Shown here: in pieces, positions 7,914 through 17,413 of the stretch
Layout of the letters: each line of letters opens with the position of its first letter
How positions within the stretch are numbered: position 1 is the first letter of the stretch
Assembly (NCBI GenBank): GCA_019637175.1
Contig: JAHBWD010000043.1
Span: forward strand, 1 to 64,000
Source of the DNA: Labilithrix sp.
GTDB taxonomy: Bacteria; Myxococcota_A; Polyangia; Polyangiales; Polyangiaceae
DNA: 64,000 bases
Direction of reading: 5' to 3'
Notes under the pieces: model-generated
What the model was told of the DNA's origin: nothing
The model's database searches: none
The model's input: the letters and a program-made list of their open reading frames with translations, nothing else
Program-made: the position numbers and the translations under genes

Positions 7914-9836
7914 TCAATCGCAGCTGAACGTCACCGGCACGTCGAACGCGGAGTCGATCGCGTCGTCGTTGAGCACGACCGACGCGCCGCGCGCGCCTTG
8001 CGCGACACACCCGGCGAGCGCGGCCGGGCAACCGTTGCAGGTCGCGCCCTTGAAGGCCTTCGTGTCGCTGAACATGATCCGGACCGTGGTCGCGATCGGC
8101 CCCGGCGGCTTCTCGCGGATCGCGCTCTTCGCGCACGCGTTGAACGACGCTGGCGCCGCGTTCAGGCGAAGGTTGCGCGCGCTGATCGCGGTCGCGGCCT
8201 TCGGCGCGCCCACGGTGGCCTTGCACGTCGCGGGGTTGAACGGAGGAGGCGGCGCAGGCTGCGCGGCCGGCGGCGGAGGTTGCGGAGCAGGCTGCGGCGT
8301 CGGCGGTGGAGGCGTGGGCTCGACCTTGACGGTGACGGGCTCCGGCGGCGGAGGCGCCGTTTCGACGTGCGTCTCCGCCGGCTTCGCGGTCGACGGCTTC
8401 GCGACCGCGGGCTTCTTCGGGTCGGCCGGGACCGCGATCGACGCCTCGGGCGCGACGGTCGACGCCGCCTCCTTGGGCGCCTCGCTCGACGCCGGCGGCG
8501 CGCTCGGCGGCGCGGACGTGGAGGGCGGGATCGCGGCGCTCCGATCGGCGGGCGTCGCCGGCTTCACGTCGAAGGTCGTGCCCGAGGCCAAGAAGCTCCT
8601 CGCGGCGAACGCGCCGGCGCCGAGGAGCACGATCGCCGCGCCGACGCCGATGAAGAGACCGGCGCGCGACCTCTTCGCGGGCTCGGCGATCGTCGGCGCG
8701 CCGAGCGGCGTGAGCGTGCTCGCAGCGCTCGGCACGCCGCCGACGGTGGGCGCGCTCGCGACGAAGTCGCGGCTCGGCGCGATCGCCTGCGCGGACACGA
8801 CGACCGGCGCCGTGCCCGGCGCCGCGCCGCCGAGGCTCGGCAGCGAAGCTTCGGTGGCCGCCGCGATGTCGACGGGCGCGGGACGCCCCTCGAGCGTCGC
8901 ACGGATCGCGTTGCGCATGTCGCGCGCGGTCTGGTAACGCGCGTCGCGATCCTTCGCCATGCCCTTCATCGCGACTTCCTCGAGCCCGGGGTGCACGCCC
9001 GCGTAGATCTCGCGAGGCGGCTGCGGGTTCTCGGTGATGTGCTTGAGCACCACGGCGAGCGGCGTGTCTGCGGTGAAGGGCGTTCGCCCGGTGAGGAGCT
9101 GATAGAGGATGACGGCCATCGCGTAGAGGTCCGACCGCGCGTCGAGCTTCTCGCCGCGCGCTTGCTCCGGCGACATGTACTCGGGCGTGCCGACCACCAG
9201 GCCCTGCGTCGTGAGCTTCTGCCCCGCCGGGCCGGCCGGCCTCGGCGCGTCGTCGCTCTCCTGGATCTTGGCGATGCCGAAGTCGCACACCTTGACGAGA
9301 TCGGCGCCGTCGCGACCGTCGTCGTCCTTCGTCCGGAGAATCATGATGTTCTCCGGCTTCAGGTCGCGATGGATGACGCCCATGTCGTGCGCGACCGCGA
9401 TGGCGGCGAGCGCCTGCATGAGGATGTCGCCGATGCGCTGATTCGAAAGCGGCCAATCCTCGTGGATCACGCGAAAGAGATCGCGCCCGTCGAGGTACTC
9501 CATCGCGATGTAGAGCAGACCGTCGGGCTCTTCGCCGAAGTCGATGACGCGCATCGAGCTCGGGTGGTCGAGGCGGCTCGCGGCCTTCGCCTCGCGGTGA
9601 AATCGCGCGACGAAGCTGGGATCGACCGCGATCGCGCGGTGCATCACCTTGAGCGCGACGTTCTTCTCGAGGGCGGTCTGGCGCGCGCGGTAGACCGCGC
9701 CCATCGCGCCGCCGCCGAGGAACTTCTCGATCACGAACTTGCCCGCGACGGTGCGGTTGATGAGGGCGGGATCGCCGCGCGACCCGTCGCCGCTGGCGGG
9801 GCCGCGCTCGCTCGCGTGATCCTGGCCCTGGCTCAT
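7914..9836 (-). CDS. transmembrane Ser/Thr protein kinase
   Basis: The 640-residue protein has a Hanks-type kinase domain at about residues 33-315 with all key elements: GGGAMG loop (41-46), Lys63, HRDLKPEN (155-162), DFG (184-186) and GTPEYMSPEQA. A Pro/Ala-rich stretch, one membrane helix (about 392-411) and a long Pro/Lys-rich periplasmic spacer follow. The C-terminal domain of about 110 residues has several Cys (ATCK, NACAKS, ATCNGCPAALAGC, FSCD). ATG 9836 was chosen because it gives the usual short N-terminus; longer frames run into the divergent dehydrogenase. The gene lies directly upstream of the two cytochromes and haem-porin, so it could sense the envelope redox state. That is inference. 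Confidence 0.9.
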   Translation of the reverse strand: MSQGQDHASERGPASGDGSRGDPALINRTVAGKFVIEKFLGGGAMGAVYRARQTALEKNVALKVMHRAIAVDPSFVARFHREAKAASRLDHPSSMRVIDFGEEPDGLLYIAMEYLDGRDLFRVIHEDWPLSNQRIGDILMQALAAIAVAHDMGVIHRDLKPENIMILRTKDDDGRDGADLVKVCDFGIAKIQESDDAPRPAGPAGQKLTTQGLVVGTPEYMSPEQARGEKLDARSDLYAMAVILYQLLTGRTPFTADTPLAVVLKHITENPQPPREIYAGVHPGLEEVAMKGMAKDRDARYQTARDMRNAIRATLEGRPAPVDIAAATEASLPSLGGAAPGTAPVVVSAQAIAPSRDFVASAPTVGGVPSAASTLTPLGAPTIAEPAKRSRAGLFIGVGAAIVLLGAGAFAARSFLASGTTFDVKPATPADRSAAIPPSTSAPPSAPPASSEAPKEAASTVAPEASIAVPADPKKPAVAKPSTAKPAETHVETAPPPPEPVTVKVEPTPPPPTPQPAPQPPPPAAQPAPPPPFNPATCKATVGAPKAATAISARNLRLNAAPASFNACAKSAIREKPPGPIATTVRIMFSDTKAFKGATCNGCPAALAGCVAQGARGASVVLNDDAIDSAFDVPVTFSCD

Positions 9837-9885
9837 CGCGACGAGTGTAGCCAACCAGCCGGGGTCAGGGCTACCCGCGCGGGCC

Positions 9886-12129
9886 ATGGCAGTGATAGAG
9901 AGCGCACGCATGCCGCTCCTGCGCGCACGACGATCGATCGAGAGGCTGCGCGCCGTCGCGAGCGGCCGCGAGCGCCTGACCGCGCCGCCGCTCCGCATCG
10001 ACGCCCGCCTCGCGCGCGAGCTGTTCGAATCCCAGCTCTACTGTCGGCTCACGGACGTCGAGGCCCACGAGCTGCGCGCGCGCAACGAGGGGTACTACAC
10101 CATCTGCAGCGCGGGCCACGAGGGCAACGTCGCCCTCGGGCACCTCACGCGAGCGACCGATCCCGCGCTCCTCCACTATCGCAGCGGCGCCTTCTTCCTC
10201 GCGCGCGCGCGCCGCGCGTCGGCGCACGAAATCGTCGGCCCGCCGCCGGGCGTGAGCGAGCTCTTGCTCTCGCTCTCCGCCTCCGCCGACGATCCGATCT
10301 CCGGCGGGCGCCACAAGGTCTTCGGCAGCGTTCGCTGGGGGATCCCACCGCAGACGAGCACGATCGCCTCTCACCTCCCGAAGGCCGTCGGCATGGCCGT
10401 CGCGATCGATCGCGCCGCGCGCATGCGCGCGCGCGGCGGCGGGAGCTTCGGGAGCCGAGAGGGCATCGTCGCGACCGAGCCTGATTCCATCGTCGTCTGC
10501 TCGTTCGGCGACGCGTCGCTCAACCACTCGACGGCGCAAGGCGCGATCAACGCCGCGGCGTGGGCCGCGTACCAGCGCGTGCCCGTTCCGCTGCTCTTCG
10601 TCTGCGAAGACAACGGCATCGGCGTCTCCGTGCGCACGCCGGAGGGCTGGGTCGAGGCGCGCATGCGCGCGATGCCCGGCGTCTCGTACGTCGCCGCCGA
10701 CGGGCGCGATCTCTCCTCGGCATGCGAGGCGACGCGCGTGGCGATCGAGACGTGTCGCGCGCTCCGCGCGCCGGTGTTCCTCCATCTTCGCTGCGAGCGC
10801 GTGTGGGGCCACGCCGGCAGCGACGCCGACGGCGAGTACCGCACGCGCGACGAGATGGCCCGCGCCGAAGCGGCCGATCCCGTGCTCCTCGCCGCGCAGT
10901 CGCTCCTCGACGCGGGCGTCGTGTCGAGCGAGGCGCTCCTCGACGAGATCGAGCGAGCTTCGGCGGTCGTGCGCGAGCTCTCGCGCGAGGCGGCCCTTCG
11001 ACCGAAGCTCCGCACGCGCGCGGAGGTGACGGCGCCGATCGCGATCGCGCGCCCCGATCGCGTCGACGCCGAGGCGCGACGCGCGGGCTACGCCGAGCCG
11101 GCGCCCGACGCCGACAAACCGAAGCCCTTGGGTCACGGCATCCGCGCCGCGCTCGCCGATCTGATGAAGAAGGTCCCCGAGATCGTCGTCTTCGGCGAAG
11201 ACGTCGCGGAGAAGGGCGGCGTGTACGGCGTGACGGTGGGGCTGTGGAAGGCGTTCGGCCCTGGTCGCGTGTTCAACACGCTCCTCGACGAGCAGACGAT
11301 CCTGGGCCTCGCGGTGGGCGCCTCGCAGGTGGGGCTCGTGCCCTTCCCCGAGATCCAGTTCCTCGCGTACCTCCACAACGCCGAAGACCAGCTGCGCGGC
11401 GAGGCGGCGACCCTCTCCTTCTTCTCGCGCGGTCAGCTCACGAACCCGATGGTCGTGCGCATCGCCGGGCTCGGCTACCAGAAGGGCTTCGGCGGACACT
11501 TCCACAACGACGACAGCCTCGCCGTGCTCCGCGACATCCCCGGCGTCATCGTCGCGGTCCCCTCGCGCGCCGACGACGCGGCGAAGATGTTGCGCACGCT
11601 CGTCGCCGCCGCGACCGTCGACGGGCGCGTCTCGGTGTTCGTCGAGCCGATCGCGCTCTATCACACGCGCGATCTGCACCCGGGCGACGGCAAGTGGATG
11701 TTCCCCACCCCGCCGCACGGCGAGGCGATCGCGATCGGCGAGGTCGGCGTCTACGGCGACGGCGCGGATCTGGCGATCTTCACCTACGGCAACGGCGTGC
11801 CGATGTGCGTCCGCGTGCAAGGCGCGCTCGCCGATCGCGGCGTGCGCGCGCGCGTGATCGATCTGCGATGGATCGCGCCGCTGCCGGAGGAGGCGATTCG
11901 CCGGCACGCGTCGGAGGCGCGCGCGGTGCTCGTCGTCGACGAGTGCAGGCGATCGGGCAACGTGTCGGAGGCGATCGCGGCGGCGCTCGCCGACGCGGGC
12001 CTGCGACACGTGCCCTACGCGCGCGTGACGTCGGCCGACTCGTTCATCCCGCTCGCCGAGGCGGCGAACCTCGTGCTCCTCCAGGAGCCGGAGATCCTCG
12101 AGGCCGCGCTCTCGCTCACGCGCGCGTAG
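9886..12129 (+). CDS. fused alpha/beta 2-oxoacid dehydrogenase E1 (thiamine diphosphate)
   Basis: The 747-residue protein joins two E1 halves. Residues about 35-390 resemble E1 alpha, with FGDASLNHSTAQGAINAA holding the ThDP motif (Gly-Asp at 208-209) and GGRHKVFGS ahead of it. Residues about 406-747 resemble E1 beta, with VFGEDVAEKGGVYGVT, TLLDEQTILGLAVGA and the C-terminal transketolase domain (VDLRWIAPLPE, VVDECRRSGNVSEAI type). Such enzymes decarboxylate branched-chain or related 2-oxoacids and acylate the lipoyl group of an E2. No E2 or E3 gene is nearby, so the substrate cannot be told from context. ATG 9910 is an alternative start. It is divergent from the kinase across 49 bases. Confidence 0.88.
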   Translation: MAVIESARMPLLRARRSIERLRAVASGRERLTAPPLRIDARLARELFESQLYCRLTDVEAHELRARNEGYYTICSAGHEGNVALGHLTRATDPALLHYRSGAFFLARARRASAHEIVGPPPGVSELLLSLSASADDPISGGRHKVFGSVRWGIPPQTSTIASHLPKAVGMAVAIDRAARMRARGGGSFGSREGIVATEPDSIVVCSFGDASLNHSTAQGAINAAAWAAYQRVPVPLLFVCEDNGIGVSVRTPEGWVEARMRAMPGVSYVAADGRDLSSACEATRVAIETCRALRAPVFLHLRCERVWGHAGSDADGEYRTRDEMARAEAADPVLLAAQSLLDAGVVSSEALLDEIERASAVVRELSREAALRPKLRTRAEVTAPIAIARPDRVDAEARRAGYAEPAPDADKPKPLGHGIRAALADLMKKVPEIVVFGEDVAEKGGVYGVTVGLWKAFGPGRVFNTLLDEQTILGLAVGASQVGLVPFPEIQFLAYLHNAEDQLRGEAATLSFFSRGQLTNPMVVRIAGLGYQKGFGGHFHNDDSLAVLRDIPGVIVAVPSRADDAAKMLRTLVAAATVDGRVSVFVEPIALYHTRDLHPGDGKWMFPTPPHGEAIAIGEVGVYGDGADLAIFTYGNGVPMCVRVQGALADRGVRARVIDLRWIAPLPEEAIRRHASEARAVLVVDECRRSGNVSEAIAAALADAGLRHVPYARVTSADSFIPLAEAANLVLLQEPEILEAALSLTRA

Positions 12130-13282
12130 CGCCTCTCGCCTCGGCGACGATCGCGCGCTCTTCGTCGCCGATCGCGGAGACGGCGTCGGCGATCGCGCGG
12201 GGATCGTCGCCCGCGAGGATCCGCTCGCGCGCCTCGGCGCCGCCGGTGAGCAGATCGAACGCGGGGATGTCGTCGACGAACTCGTAGCGCTCGGTGCGGA
12301 AGCGGAAGTCGCTCGGGCTCGCGTGGTGGGCGAGCGCGACGAGCGCGACGTAGGTCGCGACCGGGAGGAACGCGCGCGCGTCGGTCACGTGGATCTGGAC
12401 GCCGCCGCAGCTCTGCTTGCCGTGCTTGTGGAAGGTCGGCTCGAACGAGAGCGGCCGGGCGAAGAAGCCGGGCAGGCCGGTCTTCGCGAGGCCCTCGGCG
12501 AGCTTCCTCCCGTCGATCCAGGGCGCGCCCGTGATCTCGAACGGCCGCGTCGTACCGCGGCCGTCGGAGAGGTTCGTGCCCTCGAGGAGGCATCCGCCGG
12601 GATAGACGAGCGCCGTCTCGTACGTGGGCATGTTGGGCGACGGCATCACGAACGGTCGATCCCAAGAGGGCGCGTGCGCGCCGGGATCGATCCCGGTCAC
12701 GCCGAGGATCTCGACGAGCTCGGCGTAGCCCTCGCGCTTCGCGCGCCACGCGACGATCTCGCCGAGCGTGAGGCCGTGACGGATCGGCACGCGCTCGAGA
12801 CCGACGAAAGAGCAGAAGCCGTCGCGCTGGAGCCGGCCCTCGATCGCGTCGCCGATCGGGTTCGGTCGATCGAGCACGAGGACGCGCACGCCCGCGTCGC
12901 GGCACGCGCGCGCGACGAGCACCGCCGTCCACACGAACGTGTAGTAGCGCGCGCCGACGTCTTGCATGTCGATCACGACGACGTCGAGACCGGCGAGATC
13001 GCTTTCCTTCGGCGAGAGATCGGCGAAGCGCTCGCCGTAGAGGCTCACGATGCGCGCGTCGCGTTCGTCGCCGACGCCGATCATGTCCTGCGCGTGCCCG
13101 GCCCACCCGTGCTCCGGGCCGAACAGCACCTGGGGCACGACGCCGAGATCGCGCAAGGCGTCGAGCGCGTGTACGAGCCCGCGCGTCACCGACGCGGGGT
13201 GCGCGAGGAGGCCGACGCGCGACGCGCGCAAGCGCGCGATCCGAGCCGAGTCGGCGACGAGGCGATCGAGTCCGGTCTCCAC
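12116..13282 (-). CDS. namZ: NamZ-type exo-beta-N-acetylmuramidase (DUF1343)
   Basis: The 388-residue protein has the DUF1343 signatures RVGLLAHPASV, LFGPEHGWAG, VVIDMQDVGARYYTFVWT, VLDRPNPI and the long block around PSPNMPTYETALVYPGGCLLEGTNLSDGRGT. Characterised members (NamZ, GH171) release N-acetylmuramic acid from peptidoglycan fragments. No signal peptide is seen from this start, so it may act on recovered muropeptides in the cytoplasm, unlike several secreted homologues. It overlaps the end of the convergent E1 gene by 14 bases. Confidence 0.85.
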   Translation of the reverse strand: METGLDRLVADSARIARLRASRVGLLAHPASVTRGLVHALDALRDLGVVPQVLFGPEHGWAGHAQDMIGVGDERDARIVSLYGERFADLSPKESDLAGLDVVVIDMQDVGARYYTFVWTAVLVARACRDAGVRVLVLDRPNPIGDAIEGRLQRDGFCSFVGLERVPIRHGLTLGEIVAWRAKREGYAELVEILGVTGIDPGAHAPSWDRPFVMPSPNMPTYETALVYPGGCLLEGTNLSDGRGTTRPFEITGAPWIDGRKLAEGLAKTGLPGFFARPLSFEPTFHKHGKQSCGGVQIHVTDARAFLPVATYVALVALAHHASPSDFRFRTERYEFVDDIPAFDLLTGGAEARERILAGDDPRAIADAVSAIGDEERAIVAEARGATRA

Positions 13283-13358
13283 CCGCGCAGGCTACCAGAG
13301 CAGACCCGTCCACGGCCGCAAAGGTTGCGCGGCCCAATATGGTTCAATACCGAGAGAC

Positions 13359-13396
13359 TTCAGAGCTGGTATGCTCCGGTCTGAACTTTTTTCAGA
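13359..13396 (+). promoter_or_regulatory. candidate operator: three TTCAGA half-sites
   Basis: TCTGAA (13380-13385) and TTCAGA (13391-13396) form a perfect inverted repeat with a 5-base spacer. A third TTCAGA lies at 13359-13364, in the same orientation and 32 bases (about three helical turns) upstream of the last. The direct repeat extends to TTCAGAGC in both copies. The site ends 10 bases before the start codon of the NtrC-type regulator, in an unusually AT-rich patch. That fits autoregulation or a 5'UTR hairpin. No convincing sigma-54 or sigma-70 promoter could be assigned. Confidence 0.4.
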
Positions 13397-13406
13397 GCCC
13401 CGCCCC

Positions 13407-14771
<1,365 letters not shown>

Positions 14772-14781
14772 GGCACGCGGC

Positions 14782-15279
14782 GTGCTCTTCCCGAGGGGCA
14801 TGCGTCCTTCGAGGGTCCTCGGTCCTTGCGTTTTCGTGCTGTTCGCGTCGTGCGCGCCCGCGGGCGAGGGCCCGGCGGACGCGCCCGCCGTGGGCGTGGA
14901 GACACACGGAGAAGAGGCCGTCTCCACCCCCGTCGCCCGCCGCAGCGTCGTCTTCGCCGACGCGACCGGGATCGACATCGTCGATCACGCGACGTTCGAG
15001 GTGGCCCGCTCGTGGGTCGCGGGCGGAGAAGTGACGAGCTCGCCGGACGGCGCGGTCCTCGCGATCCACCGCGACGCCCGGGGCGACGAGCCCGGCGTGG
15101 TCGAGGTCTGGCGCGTCGGCGACAGGGGATCCCGCGCGCGCTTCCTCTCGACCTCGGTGTCCGCGGTCTTCGTGGACGACGCCGGGAACGTGACCTGGAG
15201 GGAGGACGCGCCCCGCGGAGCGCAGACCCATACGTTCGACCTCGCTTCCGGCGTCCACCTGCGCTTCCCCGCCGATTGA
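14782..15279 (+). CDS. hypothetical lipoprotein with WD-like repeats
   Basis: The 165-residue protein has a signal peptide ending FASCAPA, so it is a predicted lipoprotein. ATG 14800 (MRPSRV) is an equally good or better start. The mature part reads like one to two blades of a beta-propeller (VVFADATGIDIVDHATFEVARSW, SSPDGAVLAIHRD, VEVWRVG), but it is too short to close a propeller alone. It begins 10 bases after the response-regulator gene and may share its transcript. Function unknown. Confidence 0.65.
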   Translation: MLFPRGMRPSRVLGPCVFVLFASCAPAGEGPADAPAVGVETHGEEAVSTPVARRSVVFADATGIDIVDHATFEVARSWVAGGEVTSSPDGAVLAIHRDARGDEPGVVEVWRVGDRGSRARFLSTSVSAVFVDDAGNVTWREDAPRGAQTHTFDLASGVHLRFPAD

Positions 15280-15306
15280 GGCGAAGAGCGGTGCTACCAT
15301 GGGGCC

Positions 15307-15828
15307 ATGCGTGCGATGCGTATGTGCTTTCCCCTCCTCGCGCTCGTCTTGCTCGCCTGCCAAGGCAAGCGAGCCGTCTCGCCCGACGAAGAGAACAAGC
15401 CCGGTCCCGCGCCGGAAGAAACGACGCGGTGGGAGGGCGCGTCGTCGACGCCCGAAGCGCCGAGGCCGAGCTCCGGCGGAGGCGGAGGCGTTCAGGAAGC
15501 CGCCGCGAAGCGGAGCGACCAGTACGACCAGGAGGCGACCGAGGTCGTCCTCAAGCGCGCCGCGCGCCAGGTCAAAGAGAACTGCGGCGCCGCCAAGGAC
15601 GAGAGCGGCAAGGCGACCGGTCCGTGGGGCAAGGTCACCATCCAGATCCAGCTCGGGCACAACGGTCACTCGAAGGGCGTGACGGTGCCCGCGCCCTATC
15701 AGGGCAAGCCGTCGGGCAACTGCGTCGAGAAGGCGTTCACGAACCTCACGTATCCGCCGTGGGGCGGGCAAGACACCCCGGTCGACTGGGAGGTCGAGCT
15801 CGTGCAGCCTGCCAACGAGAAGAAGTAA
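15307..15828 (+). CDS. lipoprotein with AgmX/TonB-like C-terminal domain
   Basis: The 173-residue protein has a lipoprotein signal (LLALVLLACQG) and a Pro/Ser/Gly linker. Its compact C-terminal domain begins near residue 75. The pattern of a Cys-bearing helix (RQVKENCG), a strand KVTIQIQLGHNGHSKGVTV, then GNCVEKAFTNLTYPPWGG resembles the small AgmX/TonB-C-like domains common in myxobacterial envelope and gliding proteins. The paired Cys residues may bond. The role is not known. A frame starting at 15299 in another phase is a shadow. Confidence 0.72.
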   Translation: MRAMRMCFPLLALVLLACQGKRAVSPDEENKPGPAPEETTRWEGASSTPEAPRPSSGGGGGVQEAAAKRSDQYDQEATEVVLKRAARQVKENCGAAKDESGKATGPWGKVTIQIQLGHNGHSKGVTVPAPYQGKPSGNCVEKAFTNLTYPPWGGQDTPVDWEVELVQPANEKK

Positions 15829-15873
15829 GAGATCGTACGCAACTTCGTACGGCGTGCGGCCGATGGGGACACC

Positions 15874-16935
15874 ATGCCCATCGACAGAGCCAGCGCCGCC
15901 GAGCGCACACGCCACGATCCTCCCACCCCCGAATCGAGCGAAGCGAACGAAGCCCCGCGCTCGCAGCGCGCGCGCGACGAGCACGCGCTCGCGCGCTCGA
16001 TCGAGGAGATGCCCCACAGCCGCGACTACGCGGCGTTCATCGCCAACGTCGCGAGCTTCCCCGTCGCGCAGACCGCGAACGTCGCCGCCACGCTCCACGC
16101 CGCGCGCGATCTCGAGGTTCAGAAGCGGCTCGATGACGTGCGCGACCGCTTCAGCGGGCCCTACCGCGTCGACGGCGCCGACGTGCCGGCGCCCCCGATG
16201 TTCCGCATGAACGTCGTGGCGCGATCGGCGGCGATCCAGCGCGAGCTCGACACGATCGGCAAGCGGATCGGCGTGCAGCCGCTCCCCTCGAAGCTCGGAC
16301 AAGGAACGCCGCGCGATCTCGTGAAGCTCACGCAGGCGTTGATCGACGCCGGTCGCCTGCCCCCGCCTCCCGGAGACGTCGCCTCGCGCATCCGGCAGAT
16401 GCAGTGGGACTACGGGATCGGCGTCGACTGCGCCGGCTACTGCAAAGAGGCGCTCGCGGCGACGAGCCCGCGTCCGCTCCCGCTGCGGGGCCCCGGGTGG
16501 GAGAGCTTCCGCGATCTCGACGGCGCGCGCCGCGCGGCGTTCGCGAAGGTCGACGTCACCGAAGCGCGCCCCGGCGATCTCATCACGCTCGACGAAGTTC
16601 CGCCCGAGCGCTTCGGGCACAACGTGATCGTCTACAGCCGCGCCGTCGCCGACGCCGCGCGGATCCAGGCGCTCGGCGATCAGCACGGTGAAAAGATGAA
16701 GGCCTTCCTCGCGACGCCCGGCCCGCATCACGTGCTCGAGGTCGACTCTTCATGGGGCGCCGGCGCGAGCGGCTCGCCCCACGGCGGCTTTCGCCGCGAC
16801 ACGTGGCTGTTCGACGCGTCGACGAAGACGTGGGGCCACTTCATCCCCGGGACGTCGCCTCCGTACTTCGACACTTCGACGGTCGGGCCGGCTTCGTTCG
16901 ACAAGTACCACGGCACCTACCGGCCGCGCGGCTGA
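15874..16935 (+). CDS. NlpC/P60-like cysteine peptidase or amidase, no signal peptide
   Basis: The 353-residue protein has a polar, helical N-terminal half and a C-terminal papain-like module. GIGVDCAGYCKEAL holds the likely nucleophile Cys186, ARPGDLITL matches the PGDLI strand, and GHNVIVYSR supplies His249. VLEVDSSWG follows as a possible third position. This order (DCxGY, PGDL, H) is that of NlpC/P60 and CHAP peptidoglycan hydrolases. There is no export signal, and the N-terminal 40 residues are charged and disordered, which would suit an effector exported by another machine or a cytoplasmic enzyme. GGGGA precedes the ATG at good spacing. Substrate unknown. Confidence 0.65.
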   Translation: MPIDRASAAERTRHDPPTPESSEANEAPRSQRARDEHALARSIEEMPHSRDYAAFIANVASFPVAQTANVAATLHAARDLEVQKRLDDVRDRFSGPYRVDGADVPAPPMFRMNVVARSAAIQRELDTIGKRIGVQPLPSKLGQGTPRDLVKLTQALIDAGRLPPPPGDVASRIRQMQWDYGIGVDCAGYCKEALAATSPRPLPLRGPGWESFRDLDGARRAAFAKVDVTEARPGDLITLDEVPPERFGHNVIVYSRAVADAARIQALGDQHGEKMKAFLATPGPHHVLEVDSSWGAGASGSPHGGFRRDTWLFDASTKTWGHFIPGTSPPYFDTSTVGPASFDKYHGTYRPRG

Positions 16936-16938
16936 CGC

Positions 16939-17400
16939 TCACGACAGCGCGAGCGAGATCCCCGCGATCGCCGACACGATCATCCCGAAGGCGAAGAAGA
17001 GCTTCGCCAGACGCGGCTCGGACACGCTCGCCTCGAGGCGCGAGCGCGAAGGCCTCGCAGGATCGTAGAAGACCTCGACGCGATCGCCGACGCGGTACTT
17101 CGCGAGGAGCGCCTGCGCGGGCGCGGGCGACTCGCTCGTCTCCGACTCCATGCGCCCTTGATGCTGGCGATCGCCGCCGCGGTAGGCCGTGACCGCCTCG
17201 AGGGCGTAGACGTAGCGAACGACGCCGGTGTGGAACGGCGGCGAGCCCGGATGGGTCAGCACTTCGGCGTGGGTGATCGTTCCCGCCGCCTTCGGCCAGC
17301 TCCGGCGGCGCGCGGCCGCGCGGATCTGCCCGTACGAGGTGAGAGAGAACCCCGCGCCGAGCGCCATGGACATGATCGCGAGCGTCCCGATCCCGAGCAT
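16939..17400 (-). CDS. DUF3592 membrane protein
   Basis: The 153-residue protein has one N-terminal membrane helix (about residues 2-22) and another at the C-terminus (about 132-152). They flank a beta-rich domain with SWPKAAGTITHAEV, VRYVYALE, YRVGDRVEVFYDPARPSRSRLE. The last block is the hallmark of DUF3592. Function unknown in the family. It sits 13 bases downstream of the HD-GYP gene on the same strand and is probably co-transcribed. Confidence 0.82.
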   Translation of the reverse strand: MLGIGTLAIMSMALGAGFSLTSYGQIRAAARRRSWPKAAGTITHAEVLTHPGSPPFHTGVVRYVYALEAVTAYRGGDRQHQGRMESETSESPAPAQALLAKYRVGDRVEVFYDPARPSRSRLEASVSEPRLAKLFFAFGMIVSAIAGISLALS

Positions 17401-17413
17401 GCGACGAAGAGGA

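Noticed and set aside
13320..13406. Sigma-54 or sigma-70 promoter for the response regulator
   Set aside because: TGGTATG and TATGCT look suggestive, but no GC element or -35 lies at the right distance.
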